DNA of 64,000 bases from Phoma sp. XZ068 (taxonomy: Eukaryota; Ascomycota; Dothideomycetes; Pleosporales; Didymellaceae), in the NCBI GenBank assembly GCA_004835665.1, contig RBKR01000015.1, forward strand, positions 310,001 to 374,000, read 5' to 3'. Each line of letters begins with the position of its first letter. Position 1 is the first letter of the stretch. Made by a program: the position numbers and the translations under genes. This document shows positions 35,436 to 47,720 of the stretch, in pieces. The notes below the pieces were generated by a model, which worked only from the letters and a program-made list of their open reading frames with translations, did not search any database and was not told the DNA's origin.

Positions 35436-35986
35436 GCCATTCACATCACGCCGGGCTGCTGAAGCCATTCTCTGGGTGTGCCAACAATTTACGTACAGCC
35501 TTCTCCGTCCTGACTGCCAACGAACGGCTTGCCGCTTGCTTCTTCTGGCCTCCCCAGCGGCGTTTTGACACATGGTGCGTGCTTTCCCTATTATCTCTCC
35601 ACATGGTTCCCGGGGACTTGGACTATTAACTTTACATCGTCTCGCGCCTGCTCTGCAGAAGCCTTCCTCACCATCCAGTTAGAAACGACGCTGTCAACTT
35701 ATTACTCACGTCAGAGGACGGCCATCACTTTTTGACTGCTTGGACCCCGCGAAATTCACCGACTACCGATCGCCATAAACTGGGGCTGTTCCCTAACTTG
35801 GCGCTGCCGTGCCCGCATTCAAGCGGGACAATCATCTGTCCGCAGTGGTTAGTCTGGTCTTGCTTCAAGATCAGGCGTTTCCCCGTGTGCACTACATCTC
35901 TCACTTCTAAACGACTGTAACACCTTGGTCACTTACACCCCCCTCGCCGACCACAACGGCATCACTCAAGACTTCAACAGCCCAAC

Positions 35987-38900
35987 ATGGCAAACGCCCG
36001 GTCAAAGTCACCACCAGGCGCCGGTGACATTTCACCAACAGGCAACGGCTCAGGATCGGCTGCCACTTCCAAGATGCGCAAGAGGACCAAGACTGGTTGC
36101 TTGACATGTCGCAAACGCCGTATCAAGTGCGGTGAAGAGCGCCCAACTTGTGCCAATTGCATCAAATCCAAGCGTCAATGCGAGGGCTACAACCAGCGCG
36201 TAGTCTTCAAACCTCCCATCGGTGACTGGCCCAACCACCCAGGCGTAGTCAGCACCATTCAATATCACACTTCGATGCTTCCCGGTACGCGAAACCCTCA
36301 GTACCGAGCATCTCAGTCCACCGGTCACGCTCAAGAGCATGCACCTGCCCCGCTCCAGCCTCGACCTTCGGGCAGCTTTGATATCTCAAGCATAGAGGCT
36401 GGTAATACCATTGGCATGCCTACTCCATCCCAAGTACTTGTTGGTGGGTCCAGCAACTACTCTCCAGAGCAGACCTACCAACAGCCACTGCCATCACCAC
36501 ATCATCAGCAGCCGCTTCAGTCACCTCATCACCTCATGCACAATCCTACACCAACTACATCCTACTTCCCGCAATCATCACCGATACACTCCACATTCCA
36601 GACATCGTATAGCCACGGTCAGAATGCGACATTCCCTGATCCTCAACGATATACACAAAGCCAGGGGCTGTATCAACAAACACCGGTCTCGTATGATAAT
36701 TTCATCGATACCAAACTTGCTACGTCGCAAGGGCTACCAACTCAAACAATCTATCAGCAACAGTATCCATCGCCAACGCAAAGCGAGGATCAGAATCTTT
36801 ATAACCAGCACTCAAGCATATCACCACGAGAAGATACATTCCCTCAGTATGCTGCACAACGACCCGTTATGCAGCGGTATAATAGCCATCCGCAGGCTAC
36901 TGGCCCTCCTCATTCTCAGCTCAGTCCCATTGGTGTGAGCCAGGCTGGCTATCCCTTTCCCTCGGTTTCGCATGCAGATTTCACACATTCTAGTTATCAA
37001 CCTGTCCAGATACCCTCACATGATATGATTGCGGATGTAAAGTACTTACCTCAACCAGTTCTCGGTATGTCTCATGTCTAGTTACATACCTCATGTACCC
37101 CAATGACTATCATTACTCGTTCCTCAATGCTCCCTCATAAAGTCATCGCTTTTCATAAGCATCGTGTCTGCCATCTGGCGCCTCGCACTTACAAATGGCA
37201 ATCCCTTGACGGTCCATGCCCCTTATGTATGACTAGCTGACCGTTGACGCTGCTCTTAGAACAAACTACCACCGTCTTTCAATCGAAGTCCGATGAGCCG
37301 CGACTACTTCTGAGCGGGTTTGCGGGTGACGACCATGTCAGCCCTTCTCAGATCCTCGACGAGGCCGCGGTCGAATACGAAGACGACGATTACTGGGACG
37401 TGCAGTCTGACGACGAGATGGTTGATCGCGAAGATGGAGAGAATACCATGGTCGCAGGCAAAGAGTTCGAGATCATCCGTCGCATACACTTCGAAAATTC
37501 CAGTGAGCTTGGTATCAGACGCTATGATGCATTCTTGTATGATGGTCTCTTGACACGATACAAGCCGGAGTATGCAGCGAGTCCATTGAGGAACCCCAAG
37601 ACAGCTCGAGTCTTCGCACACTTCATTCACGTGGTGAGTGAATAACCTTGGGACCCCTCTTTACGAAAGCGAATTCAGACGGTTCGCAAACCCCATTCAG
37701 GGATTCGAGCGCGGACTGCTCACATATTTTTGCACTTGAGATTCCGCAAGCCAGCCGCTAACCTCTACTTAATTTTAGACTGCTGTCAGTATATCCATCT
37801 ACGAACGAAACCCACGAAATTCGTCCTTGATCTTCGAAGGCTCGACACCACCCGCGCAGCAAGGACTGTGGACATACATATTGCCTCTGAAGGCTCTCAA
37901 TCATCAAGGCTTATTGCACGCTATGCTTGCGCTGTCGAGCCTGCACATTGCAAGGCTTCAAGGGGCATCAATAACGCCTTCATATAAGCACTATGCATAT
38001 TCCTTGAAGCGTTTGGGAAGGTCGCTCAATCATCCGAAAAAACGTCATTCGATACCTACTCTGGCTACAGCTCTACTTCTTGCCTTCTACGAAGTCTGGA
38101 CGGCCGAGCACACAAAGTGGTCAACTCATCTCGTTGGCGCAGCGCAGCTGCTGACAGAGCTCGACTTTCGCTCACTTACGCGTGAGGCTCGGCGTCTCAA
38201 TGCTGCGCAAGTGGCAGAGGAGAGACAGTTTCCTCATCAGAACCCAGAGATGATTATCGACCAGCACCAATTCAATGAGAATATTCGAGAGAGGGACCTC
38301 AAGCCAGACGAAAGTCTCGTGAGCACGATTATTGGCAAGCAGGTCAGCTACGATGATTTTGGCATGATCGTTGAGGACAACGGGGCTAGGCAGGACGCGA
38401 AAACAAGGCTGCCGGGTGACTTCGACATGAGAAGTTTCGAGACACTCCAAGATCTGTACTGGTGGTACTGTCGCCATGATATGTGGCAAAGTTGCGTGAG
38501 CGGCAATCATTTGATGTAAGTTACGGAAGAGCTTTTAAGTTTTTCAGATTTGACGTTTACAGAACACCCTACCGAAAGTGGTCCGACTGCCCACCACGAG
38601 CACCACTTGCCCGAGCAGATGCGCTTTACGGTTCTCACGATCATATTGTCTTACTCATTGGCCGTATAGCAGACTTCACATGTCGCGATCGGGAGCGAAA
38701 ACTGAGACAAGTCAAAGCTGATGGCGGGCAATGGCGACCTAGGCCTGGGATGCCCGGCGGGCCACCGGCAGGCATGGGACGAAGCCAGCCGCCAACACCT
38801 AGTGCTCCAGCCGGACCTCCTTCTCAAATGCAAGGACCGCCCCCAGGGTGGACAGGCGGCCCTCCTCCAGGATGGAAAGGTCCTCCACCACCAGGGTTTG

Positions 38901-39913
38901 GTCCCCCTCAAGGCAGTCCACCGACACCAAGGGAGAGCCCTCCAACTGGACCACCACCTGCGATGCCAAACTTCTACGGCATGGCTCCCGCACGCCCACA
39001 CGCACCAATTACTACCCACTATGCCAATCCGGATTACGAGCGCTCACCGCCAACTCCTCATGCAGCACTTCCGGAGTACGCGGACCTACCATCCGCCTAC
39101 GAAAATGCAATCAACGAATGGGACAGCATCAACGCCGCTCATGCAACCATTGCCCAGGTCTTATCTAGTACCAAATCATTTGCACCACTGCCCCCAGAAC
39201 TACAGGTCATCCCACCCGGCGAGACCAGCACAATGACACCCTTCGGTCCAGCCCTCGTACATCGAAGCTATGATATAAGCGTCATATGGGCGCTGCTCCA
39301 CTTGTCCAAAATCATCCTTCTGCGATCCCATCCTGCTATGCCACCAGCGATGATGATGGCTGCCGGCGTCTGCGCGCAAGCCACTGGGCCGTATGCGACG
39401 CTCATCGGCCGCATAACGGCGGGTATACAACTTCCCATGGGCGAGGATCTTTCACCGTTTCTGGGCTCGGTACTTCAGGAGTCAACTATGTCGTTGTTCT
39501 TCGCTGGAGTTCAGTTCCAAGATCCGGCACAGCGTAAATGGACCATTACGCGTCTCCTGGAGATTGATCGTCGTACAGGCTGGGCATCAGCGGGAATCAT
39601 CGCACGCGGAGTGGAAACATCGTGGGAGAGAGCAGCTCAGATGGGCAGGGGACCGCCGTACAAGCGCAGAACGAGAAGGGCGGGTGAAGAAGGCCCGCTG
39701 GTGCTCGAGGAGGAGGGTGCAAGTCCACCGACCTGGAGACACAAAGAAGGGGACAATGCCATGGGAAAGGGGACACAAATGGAGGAGGTGGTAGATTCGA
39801 GTGAGCAGGAAGAGAAGCGTTATCTGATGAAGCCTAGGATGGTGACTTGGGCGAAGAATGTGTTTGGTACGGAGGAAGATCTGCAGACTGGGATGGAAAG
39901 AGTTGGACTTTGA
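35987..39913 (+). CDS. Zn2Cys6 transcription factor with fungal-specific domain 2
   Basis: Four exons, 35987-37064, 37260-37633, 37779-38515 and 38563-39913, give 1179 residues. The DNA-binding cluster is a perfect C-x2-C-x6-C-x6-C-x2-C-x6-C (Cys38, 41, 48, 55, 58, 65), preceded by basic MRKRTKTG. Residues of about 100-340 are Gln/Pro/Ser/Tyr-rich, a typical activation region. An acidic stretch lies near 390-420. From about 440 it follows the fungal-specific transcription factor domain 2 (LWTYILPLKALNHQGLLHAM, LQDLYWWYCRHDMWQS, CPPRAPLARADALYG). A Pro/Gly-rich block (about 788-870, with repeated GPPPGW) precedes a conserved C-terminal helical part. The finger resembles that of Moc3-like regulators, but targets cannot be told. 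The last intron has two in-frame acceptors 15 bp apart; I chose the distal one by comparison with relatives. Confidence 0.9.
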
Positions 39914-40751
39914 AGAACCTTGTAGGTTGGAAGGGTTCAGGGAGGGCAGGAGACACAAGTAAGATTGGGCGGGGATGACAGGCTCCAGAGACAGAGAAGC
40001 ACATGATAATCGCAAGGGCACAGGAGGAGTCTATGGACTCTCAGCGATATGGAAGACGCAAAATTACCCAGTCGAACCACACTGGACAGTCAACAAACCT
40101 CGACCCGGGTTGGCTACCAAGCAAGCGCAACTCACTTGGAATCCCGGAACGCCGCCGCTGCACCGCCACTATAACACACTACCTCTCCTTAGGCGCCAGA
40201 CTCTCAACTCTCTTACCGTTCGGACCCACGAAATAATTCAACGGCTCAACAAGCATTACGCACACGATCGAAAACCATTTCACCAATGCCATCAACTCCT
40301 CGCGACGGCTTGTGCTAACACATCTCCATTGGATATGTCTTGCAACTACACTTCCGCCACTCAATCATTTACTCAACTAGCCTTATTCTCGTCACCTGCA
40401 GCGAAGCCCATATCCTTAATAACCGACAAGTTCAGAAAAAGTCCCGGTAGAATTAGCATTAGCATTAGCAGCACTAGATTATACCCCACTCCTAGAACAA
40501 GTGCAAGGAGGCAAAAAGTCCAATAGAATCTTTGTAACGCTTTTCGCAGATAGACTACGCTACGCTATCCTAATAAATGCTTTGTATACGATTTGAGTAA
40601 AGTGATAATAATGCTGTTTGCCCAGGTTAAAGTTCCCGGAGGCCCCCTCCAAAATCTTGATATGATATCCAATCTGATCGACAAACTCCGTAACACCATG
40701 CGTGCATATCTGTCATCCAACTCAACTTCTCTTGGTCTTCCTGTGTCCCTT
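39914..40751. other. convergent intergenic region
   Basis: The 3' ends of the regulator and ROT1 genes meet here. It contains three perfect copies of ATTAGC at 40452-40469. No gene is recognised. Confidence 0.5.
40452..40469 (+). repeat. tandem hexamer (ATTAGC x3)
   Basis: Three exact copies of ATTAGC form a short microsatellite in the 3' intergenic region. Confidence 0.6.
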
Positions 40752-41645
40752 CTAGAAGAACCACCACAGCAGCGCGCCAGCACCACTAGCCAACACACCA
40801 GCCCAAAAGACGCCATCTGCCATGTTCCCGCTCTTTCTAAAGAATACTTCGTGATCAACAGGCAGCCCGCGCTTGGCCTTGGCCGTAGCGGTCGCAGTGA
40901 CGAGCGGGTTCAGTGTGGTGGTGGGCAGCATTTTTGGCTCAGTGAAGGCAATGTACAGGGGCATCATTGGGGAGCCATCGAATTTGAAGAGATTCAGGCG
41001 CTTGATCTTGTGGTACTCATCTATACGGACTTCGTAGCGCTATCAATCTGTCAGCAAGAAAGATGATGAGTGTGGCGAAAGACGTACCTCAAAAGTCTCG
41101 GTAGCGTTATAGCGTGTGTAGACTGAGTTGCTGTATTGGCAGGGGTCCGAGTACATCTGGCGGCCGTCGACTTTGATGGGATGCAGTTTCAGAGAACCGT
41201 CGGCAAGTTTCTCGAATTTGCCGTGTTGCCATTGGATTATGCCCTTGGGGCATTTGGGCTCTGTGGCTGTTGGCGTGTTAGCATCGCGCTCAGCGTTGCT
41301 TTACTTCCACCAGAATGCGCACGAGGCGCAACAGGTGGTAGAGCAGTGTGACGTACGGTTTGCGACAGCGCGGTAATACGACTCTTCAAAGTAGCCGTCG
41401 GCGGTGAAGGAGTAGCTGATTCCAGTGTGTTTTGGCTCCGTGAAATGGTCGTTGATGGGGTCGTAGAAGCCCTAGTGCTGCTCTTAGCGCTGTCCGAAAC
41501 ATACGGAACTGACTGGGGGACGTACATCGCCGGTGAATGTCGAGTTTGACTTGCTGCTCCATGTGCCAACCAAGTCTGTGAAGTCTTGCGCCTGCGCGTG
41601 CATCACCGCTCCTGCGAGCAGCAGCGCTGCCGTGAATGACACCAT
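40752..41645 (-). CDS. ROT1: ER chaperone ROT1
   Basis: Four exons on the minus strand, 41526-41645, 41357-41471, 41088-41266 and 40752-41039 (introns 54, 90 and 48 bp), give 233 residues. Rot1 is an ER membrane protein that assists folding of glycoproteins and is needed for beta-1,6-glucan and cell-wall assembly. An N-terminal signal peptide (MVSFTAALLLAGAVMHAQAQ) is followed by the family opening DLVGTWSSKSNSTFTG. Then come the ADGYFEESYYRAVANP region, IIQWQHGKFEKLADGSL, the DPC motif and RYNATETFERYEV. The PKMLPTTTLNP motif leads to a C-terminal membrane anchor (FWAGVLASGAGALLWWFF). This order and length match known Rot1 proteins. It shares a 406-bp divergent promoter with the folate gene. 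Confidence 0.95.
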
Positions 41646-42051
41646 AATGTCGGTCGTGTGTGCGTGTTCAAGCGAGTGTTCGTAGTTGGATAGTGTGAGT
41701 GCGCAAAGTGGAGGCTGCGTGGGCGGCGGTGGTGGGTTGAATGTTGAGGTTGGCGGTTGCGTTCCTGCATCTCGAATGCAGTCGCCGCCTCCTTTGAAAT
41801 GGCAGGGGTGTCAGACCGGGGTCGGCTAGCCGCCGATCAATCGCGCGCCATCACCACCGCCCGCATTTTAGCACGAGCCGTTTCAACTGTGTGAGTGAGG
41901 TCAGTGTTGTGCTTATCGATACGCATCACGTCCATCAAGGATAGCCTGCACGTATTAAGGCATCTTACGCAGCTCTCAAGTAAGCACGAGTGAGCATAAA
42001 GGTTTGTTGTTATATGGGGTCCATTGGCTGACCTTGCAAGACGCTCCCATC
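41646..42051. promoter_or_regulatory. divergent promoter region, ROT1 / folate cyclo-ligase
   Basis: This is 406 bp between two start codons transcribed away from each other. No clear TATA box was found. Assignment is by position. Confidence 0.4.
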
Positions 42052-42841
42052 ATGGCGGCCGTAGTCGCAGTCAAGAAGGAGATGAGGAAGCAGATCAAGA
42101 CTATATTAAAGGATGTCTCTGATGCCACAGCTGCAACTCAGAGTATGTGCTTGCAAGATGAGTCTTTAGTACAGTTGATTGACATTGTCAGCTACCCATG
42201 CCACCAAAGCCTTGCTATCTATGCCAGAGTACAAGGCAGCTCGAAGGATAAGCGTGTACTTGTCCATGCCCACGGGAGAGATCAACACCTCGAACATTGT
42301 AAGGGATGCTCTGGACCAGGGCAAAAAGGTCTTCATCCCTTACACATACAGCTTGGATGAGCCAATTGACGGTCAGCCAAAATCCATCATGGACATGGTC
42401 GAGTTGTCTTCCATGACCGACTTTGAGTCGCTCGAGGCAGACAAATGGGGCATTCCCACGCCCAGCAAAGACTCAATCACATCACGTGCAAACTGCTTTG
42501 GCAGCACTGGCATCACCAACGGCAGGACGGAACAGATCACCGATGGCCTTGACCTCATTGTTATGCCTGGCATGGCGTTCGATTCGGGCTTCGGGCGGCT
42601 CGGACACGGCAAGGGCTTCTATGACTTCTTCTTGAGTCGATGTCACCAAGCGTTGCGCATGCCTTTTCGCGGTAAGAATTACTGGTATTCGAACATGGCT
42701 GATGGGCTAACTAACCACGTCAAAGTTGGTCTGTCTTTGACCGAGCAGCTGCTTCCGCCAAATGAGTCTGTCCCTATGGACCAGTCCGACTTTCGCCTCG
42801 ACGCACTGATAACCGGTGACGGCGAGCTTCGTCGCGCTTGA
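42052..42841 (+). CDS. 5-formyltetrahydrofolate cyclo-ligase
   Basis: Exons 42052-42142 and 42192-42841 (49-bp intron) encode 246 residues. The enzyme uses ATP to turn 5-formyl-THF into 5,10-methenyl-THF, returning stored folate to one-carbon metabolism (yeast Fau1, human MTHFS). Visible motifs are the N-terminal KKEMRKQIK, the ARRISVYLSMPTGEI strand and KKVFIPYTYS. The family signature GLDLIVMPGMAFDSGFGRLGHGKGFYD, containing the nucleotide-binding glycine-rich GRLGHGKGFYD, follows. After it come the VGLSLTEQLL strand and the substrate-side Asp-rich end (RLDALITGDGE). The start ATG at 42052 is the first in frame. The open frame continues upstream but only from non-ATG codons. Confidence 0.95.
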
Positions 42842-42983
42842 TGGAAACCAACGCAAGCTGTCTGCGCCTAACATGTTTTTCTGCCACCACATAGCACCTT
42901 TGCATACGTCAACCTCGGCGTTGTTCCTGTACAATCGATAGTGCGAATCGAGAGGCTTTAAAGACCGTTTATTGAGGCCGCGA

Positions 42984-43429
42984 TCATTGGAGTTGCTGGA
43001 TAAGAGAGATGTTATCGCCCTTGAGCAGGATCTGGCCAACCTTGCGCCTCTCCTCCGGTGTGCCGTCCTTCTTTGCGATCGTGACTTCTACTGCGTCATC
43101 GATAACGAGGTTCATGAATTCGTCGAAACCCTGTACGGCATCAGCACGAGTGCGACACGTTCTCCAAACTGTTGGCGCGTACCCTGAGCTTGCCCTCAAT
43201 GCGCAGACCGAGGTTCTCGTACAGCCACACCGAGATCGTGGCACGTGATTGCAGGAGCTTGAAGATGAAGTTGATAGGAGGAAGGAGAACTGTGGTTTCG
43301 TCAGCGTCGTGGCTCTCGAGACAATGCGCTTCGTGGTTCGGTCGCACCTTTTCCTCCGCCGCGGCCTGAGATATGTTAGCTGTGTCGCCGCGCTACAAGT
43401 ATATTGGTTTTCTTACCGCCACGATTCAT
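42984..43429 (-). CDS. SME1: small nuclear ribonucleoprotein SmE
   Basis: Four exons on the minus strand, 43417-43429 (13 nt), 43348-43365 (18 nt), 43183-43289 and 42984-43130, give 94 residues, the usual length for SmE. SmE is one of seven Sm proteins forming the ring on spliceosomal U1, U2, U4 and U5 snRNAs. The joined N-terminus reads MNRGGRGGGKVLLPPINFIF. The Sm1 motif follows (SVWLYENLGLRIEGKLRGFDEFMNLVIDDA) and then the Sm2 motif (GQILLKGDNISLI). The two tiny exons were chosen because the alternative, reading through, gives an unrelated charged N-terminus. The gene diverges from MTR10 across 372 bp. Confidence 0.93.
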
Positions 43430-43801
43430 AGTGAGAGGCTGGTTCGGTGTGCTTGGGAAGAGTGCAGAGTCGAGGTGAGAGGGCGCTGCGGTGGGTCGTC
43501 GGAGGTGCAGCTGTGAGTTCCGCGAACAATTTGGGAAGTGACAAGGCTGGCCTTGGCGGGCAGGCGCGAGCGCGGAACGTCCAGTCCGTCACTTTATGCA
43601 ACTTCTCATCATAATCCGAGCAAACACACAAACAAGCCCCGCGCATATCGGCCGCTGACATAGCTCCGCTGTACTACTATTACCTGGACCCTCACACCTC
43701 ACCGGTTCATGAAGCAGCACACATAATACCCCGCCACCGTCTCCCCACCACGCTCCTTACACTTCCATTCCCCCCACCATCCCCCCGGACTGCCGCTCGA
43801 C
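43430..43801. promoter_or_regulatory. divergent promoter region, SmE / MTR10
   Basis: This is 372 bp between divergent starts. The last 100 bases before the MTR10 ATG are strongly C-rich. No specific site is recognised. Confidence 0.4.
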
Positions 43802-46800
43802 ATGGCCACAAACGGCGCCCAGCAGGTCTATGAGCCTGTGCTCGCTGCGCACAATGTTATGCAGTCGGCATCAAACCGCACACAGAAAGAGCAGGCACAT
43901 GAGTTCCTGGAAAAGTTTCAGAAGTCGGTATGTTGGGCTCCGACGAGGAACCGGGAAGACAGGGCTGACGGACCGGGGCGTAGCAAGAGGCATGGACAAC
44001 AACGTTGGCTATGCTGGAGTCGAGCTCGGTGGATGCCGCAGCAAAGCTCTTCGCTGCCACCACCCTGAAGGGCAAGGTATGTTCACCGAACACGCCACGG
44101 TGCTTCCTTCCTGACTGAGCCAGATCGTATACGACCTCCACCAGATACCGCGCGAGCAGCTACCAGACCTTCGAGCCTCTATCATGAGGAATCTGACCGT
44201 CTTCCATGCTGGACCCAAGCCTATACGATTGACGCTGTGCGTTTGTTTGGCCAACTTGGCGATACAGATGACAGAATGGAAGGACGTCCTGTCAGACATT
44301 GTTAGCGCTCTTGGGTCCGACCCAGCAACATTACCTTGCGTCTTGGATTTCCTCCGCGTCCTCCCTGAAGAAGTCACGCATGGACGAAAGATCGCACTCA
44401 CAGTACGTCCGGTCGACCCACAACCTACCTCCAACCTGCGGCACCTTCCCATGGTCCCGACATGTGATATCAAAATCAGAGTCTAATGCTTGGTGGTCAG
44501 GAACACGAATTGACTATGAGGACGGCCGAGTTGATTGAGGACAATGCTGAGCAGGCCTTGAAGCTCCTCGTCACGTATGCCACATCATCACGTAAGTTGC
44601 CTTCGTGCTTCTCTTTGAATATGTCCTAACAAGTACAGCCGCTGCTGCCCGCAACCCTCAACTGTTGAATTGCATCACATCATGGATGCGCGAGATACCG
44701 CTCGACTCCATCCTGAACTCACCCCTTCTGGCAATCATCATCGACGATCTGAACTCAGATGATGATGCGTTCGAGGCGGCTGTTGAGTGTCTCAGTGCTC
44801 TTATTGCGGAGACAAGAGACGTGGATGAAGCCATGCAGTCGATCTTGGTCTTGTATCCTCAGGTAATTGCCCTACGACCGAAACTTGCCCAGGCCACACA
44901 GGAGGAAGACTCGGAGAAATTCAAGGGCATTGCCAGAATATTCGCAGAGGCTGGAGAGTCATGGGTCTTGCTGATCGCACGACTACCAACCGAGTTCCGA
45001 GCTTTGGTCGAAGCTGTACTCGAAACAGCGGCGCTCGACAAGGAGCGAGACGCCATCTCACACACCTTCAAGTTCTGGTACGACCTGAAGCAGTATTTGA
45101 CAATCGACAAGTACACACCAGCTCGTATGCAAAGCTTGGATATCTACTCAAAGCTTATCGACATCATGATCGGCCACCTGGAGTACCCCAAGCCTGAAGG
45201 TGGAGATGAGAAAGATCTATTCGAAGGCGATCGCGAGCAGGAGGAAAAGTTCAGAGAGTTCCGTCACCAGATGGGCGATGTGCTGAAGGATTGTTGCGAA
45301 GTCATGGGTGTGACGGAATGCCTGCAGAAACCGTACGATCTCATTCAGCAATGGGTGCAGACATATGGTCCTCAAGCTGGACCCGCTGGTGTACCAGAAT
45401 GGCAGAAGCTTGAGGCGCCACTGTTTGCCGTTAGGGCAATGGGTCGTATGGTGCCTCCGGACGAGAACGTTATGCTACCGCGCCTGATACCCCTCATCGT
45501 CTCGATACCTGACCACAACAAACTCCGCTTCCAGGCAGTCATGGCTCTTGGACGATACACCGAGTGGACAGCTCAGCATCCTGACACCCTCCAACCTCAA
45601 TTGGACTACATCATGGCCGCGTTCGATCACTCCACGAAAGATGTCATCCGCGCCGCTGCGCTGTCATTCAAGTTCTTCTGTAACGACTGTGCCAGCTTGC
45701 TTGTTAATTTTGTTGTTCCCCTCCAACAGTTCTACGCGAAACACCTGAATCAGCTACCCGTTAGCAGTCAGGAGGAGATCACAGAAGGTGTTGCCTCGGT
45801 GGTCGCCAAGGTACCTGTCGACCAGCTGTATCCTACACTCAAGCTGTACGTCGACCCGGTCATGCAACATCTGGCCACAATCGCCAATCAGGCCAAGGAT
45901 GAGCCAGAGCAAAAGCTTCTCGCGGACAAGATCAACCTCGTCACGATCTTCATCGAGTTTGTTCAGCCGGAGGTGCCAGCTGGGCAGGAGAACCCAGCAG
46001 TCAAGTATTGCCAGGAACTGTTCCCATTGCTCGGAAACCTCATCTCACACTTCAATCAGAGTGTGCCGATTCTGGAACGAGTATGCCGCTGCTGGCGATA
46101 CATGGTGCTGTCGTACCGAACGGCAATGCGTCCGCTCCTACCCGAACTTGCAACTAGGTTGACACAAGGGTTTGATGCTTCAAGGCAAGGCTGCTTCCTC
46201 TGGGCCACTGCTGCCATTGTACGCGAATTTTCACAAGGCATGGAGCAAGTCGACACTGGACTGGCCAATGACGTATACCAATTCTATGAACAACAGGCGA
46301 GGACGTTTTTGAAGATGTTGAGCGACGTCGTGAGACCGGACGAGCTCCCTGACTGTAAGTCTTATTCAAACGTGCCTATTATGTTATACAGCGGACTAAC
46401 TTTGTCACAGTGATCGAAGACTACTTCCGTCTGGCCTCTGATATGGCGCTCTACTTCCCCTCGGAGTCAATCACGTCGCCTCTCATGGAGACCATTCTTC
46501 TCGCAGCTTGCAACGCGCTCTCTCTGCTCAAGGAGGAGCCTATCATTGCAACACTGCACTTCCTCCGTGACCTCCTTGGCTATGGTCGCAACGCCTCTCC
46601 ATCATCTAGCTTCGATCGAACACGACATGAAGTTCCCCAGCAACTGCAGGACCGGGTTAAGCAGCTTGTCCTCACTGCGGGAGAGGTTCTGGTTCAGCGC
46701 ATTATGACGGGCATGATGTACAGCTTCCCAGAAGGTTGCTTTGCTGATTCCTCCGGCGTCCTTCTCGATCTGTTCGAGCTCAACCCTGAGCAGGTCGCGT

Positions 46801-47021
46801 CGTGGGTCGCCAACACCGTCGCTATGCTGCCACAGGGTAGCATCACACCCCAGGAAAGCGAGCGCTTCTTGAACAATATCCGTCAACGCATTCAGACTGG
46901 CGATGTCAGGATGATAAGAACCATCCTCCAGGACTTTACAAACAGCTACCGCCGCCGCAACGTCGCGCCAAGAGAGGGTCTGGGTAGACTGGAGGCTTCA
47001 CGCTTCAGGTTCTCTGGTTAG
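43802..47021 (+). CDS. MTR10: nuclear import receptor MTR10 / transportin-3-like karyopherin
   Basis: Six exons, 43802-43927, 43990-44076, 44124-44402, 44501-44591, 44639-46354 and 46411-47021, encode 969 residues, almost exactly the size of yeast Mtr10. This importin-beta-family receptor carries SR-type mRNA-binding proteins into the nucleus, releases them with RanGTP and is also tied to tRNA retrograde transport. The sequence is helical HEAT-repeat protein throughout. Recognisable stretches are TTLKGKIVYDLHQIP near the N-terminus, VLDFLRVLPEEV, the CITSWMREIPLDSIL repeat and the C-terminal FTNSYRRRNVAPREGLGRLEASRFRFSG. The first intron's acceptor is the least certain, since it decides one or two residues around QKS/AWTTT. 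The five introns are 47-98 bp. Confidence 0.94.
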
Positions 47022-47720
47022 ATGCCAGACTCCCCAACGCGAGTCCTCTTCGAAACCATGGGACGGGCGAAGAGTAGTCATAAGATTGTGTGGTAGCATG
47101 TGCTTTAGTACGGCAGATTTCCTTTAAACTGTATCGAAGGCATTGGGGCATGAGCATGATGGAGCGATGGGATAGGATACCTCTGGGCGGTGACATTTCG
47201 AAAGATGGATGGGCGGGCATTATACAACATCTCACATCTTCATTAGATACCGCTTGCTTGTCAATATTTACTTTGATATACCAAGAATATTTCCCCCTAG
47301 CGTATGAGCTACACATAGCAGGCTGAAGTGGCGGGGCGAGTGCCGCGGGCCGCCACAATTCTGGTAGATGACGTATGCATTCACGAATAACCATGGATTA
47401 GCGAAACGATAGCATTTTAGTGATGGACCAGTCAAAAGCAGTTTGTGGGACTATCACGCGGAGTGGCGCAGTCGCCCGCGCATCGTCACTTGAACTTCTT
47501 TACAGCTTATCCTGCACACGTATTCTTCTTCAACTGCCCCAGGCAGCAGCTTTAGCTAACATCAAAGCGCCGCTCGAATTTAAAGAAAAGAGATAGATTT
47601 GGAGTTCCACTCACGGGTACTTGAACTTCTTCACACTAGCGCTCGCGCGTGAGAAGTTCACATTGTGACATCCCTTTACGACATTCTAAGTGAGGTTGCC
47701 ACACTTCCAACTACACCAAC
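47022..47720. other. intergenic region
   Basis: This holds the MTR10 3' UTR and the promoter of the next gene. A 13-base piece, acttgaacttctt, occurs twice near 47488 and 47620. No gene is seen. Confidence 0.45.

Larger units (their letters stand above)
29135..35986. other. large gene-poor region
   Basis: This is 6.85 kb without a recognisable gene. Frames are short and spread over all six phases. Base composition is near neutral, without the strong AT bias expected of RIP-mutated repeats. Small items seen are a 10-T run at about 31327, palindromic TACCTAGGTA at 30573 and a longer version at 31394-31407, a possible coding relic at 31081-31338 and a heptamer repeat at 35412. From about 35100 the DNA becomes C/T-rich and probably contains the promoter and long leader of the regulator gene at 35987. 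Confidence 0.5.

Noticed and set aside
29135..35986. RIP-mutated transposon remnant
   Set aside because: Base composition is near neutral, TpA is not visibly enriched, and no transposase or reverse-transcriptase fragments could be read in any frame.
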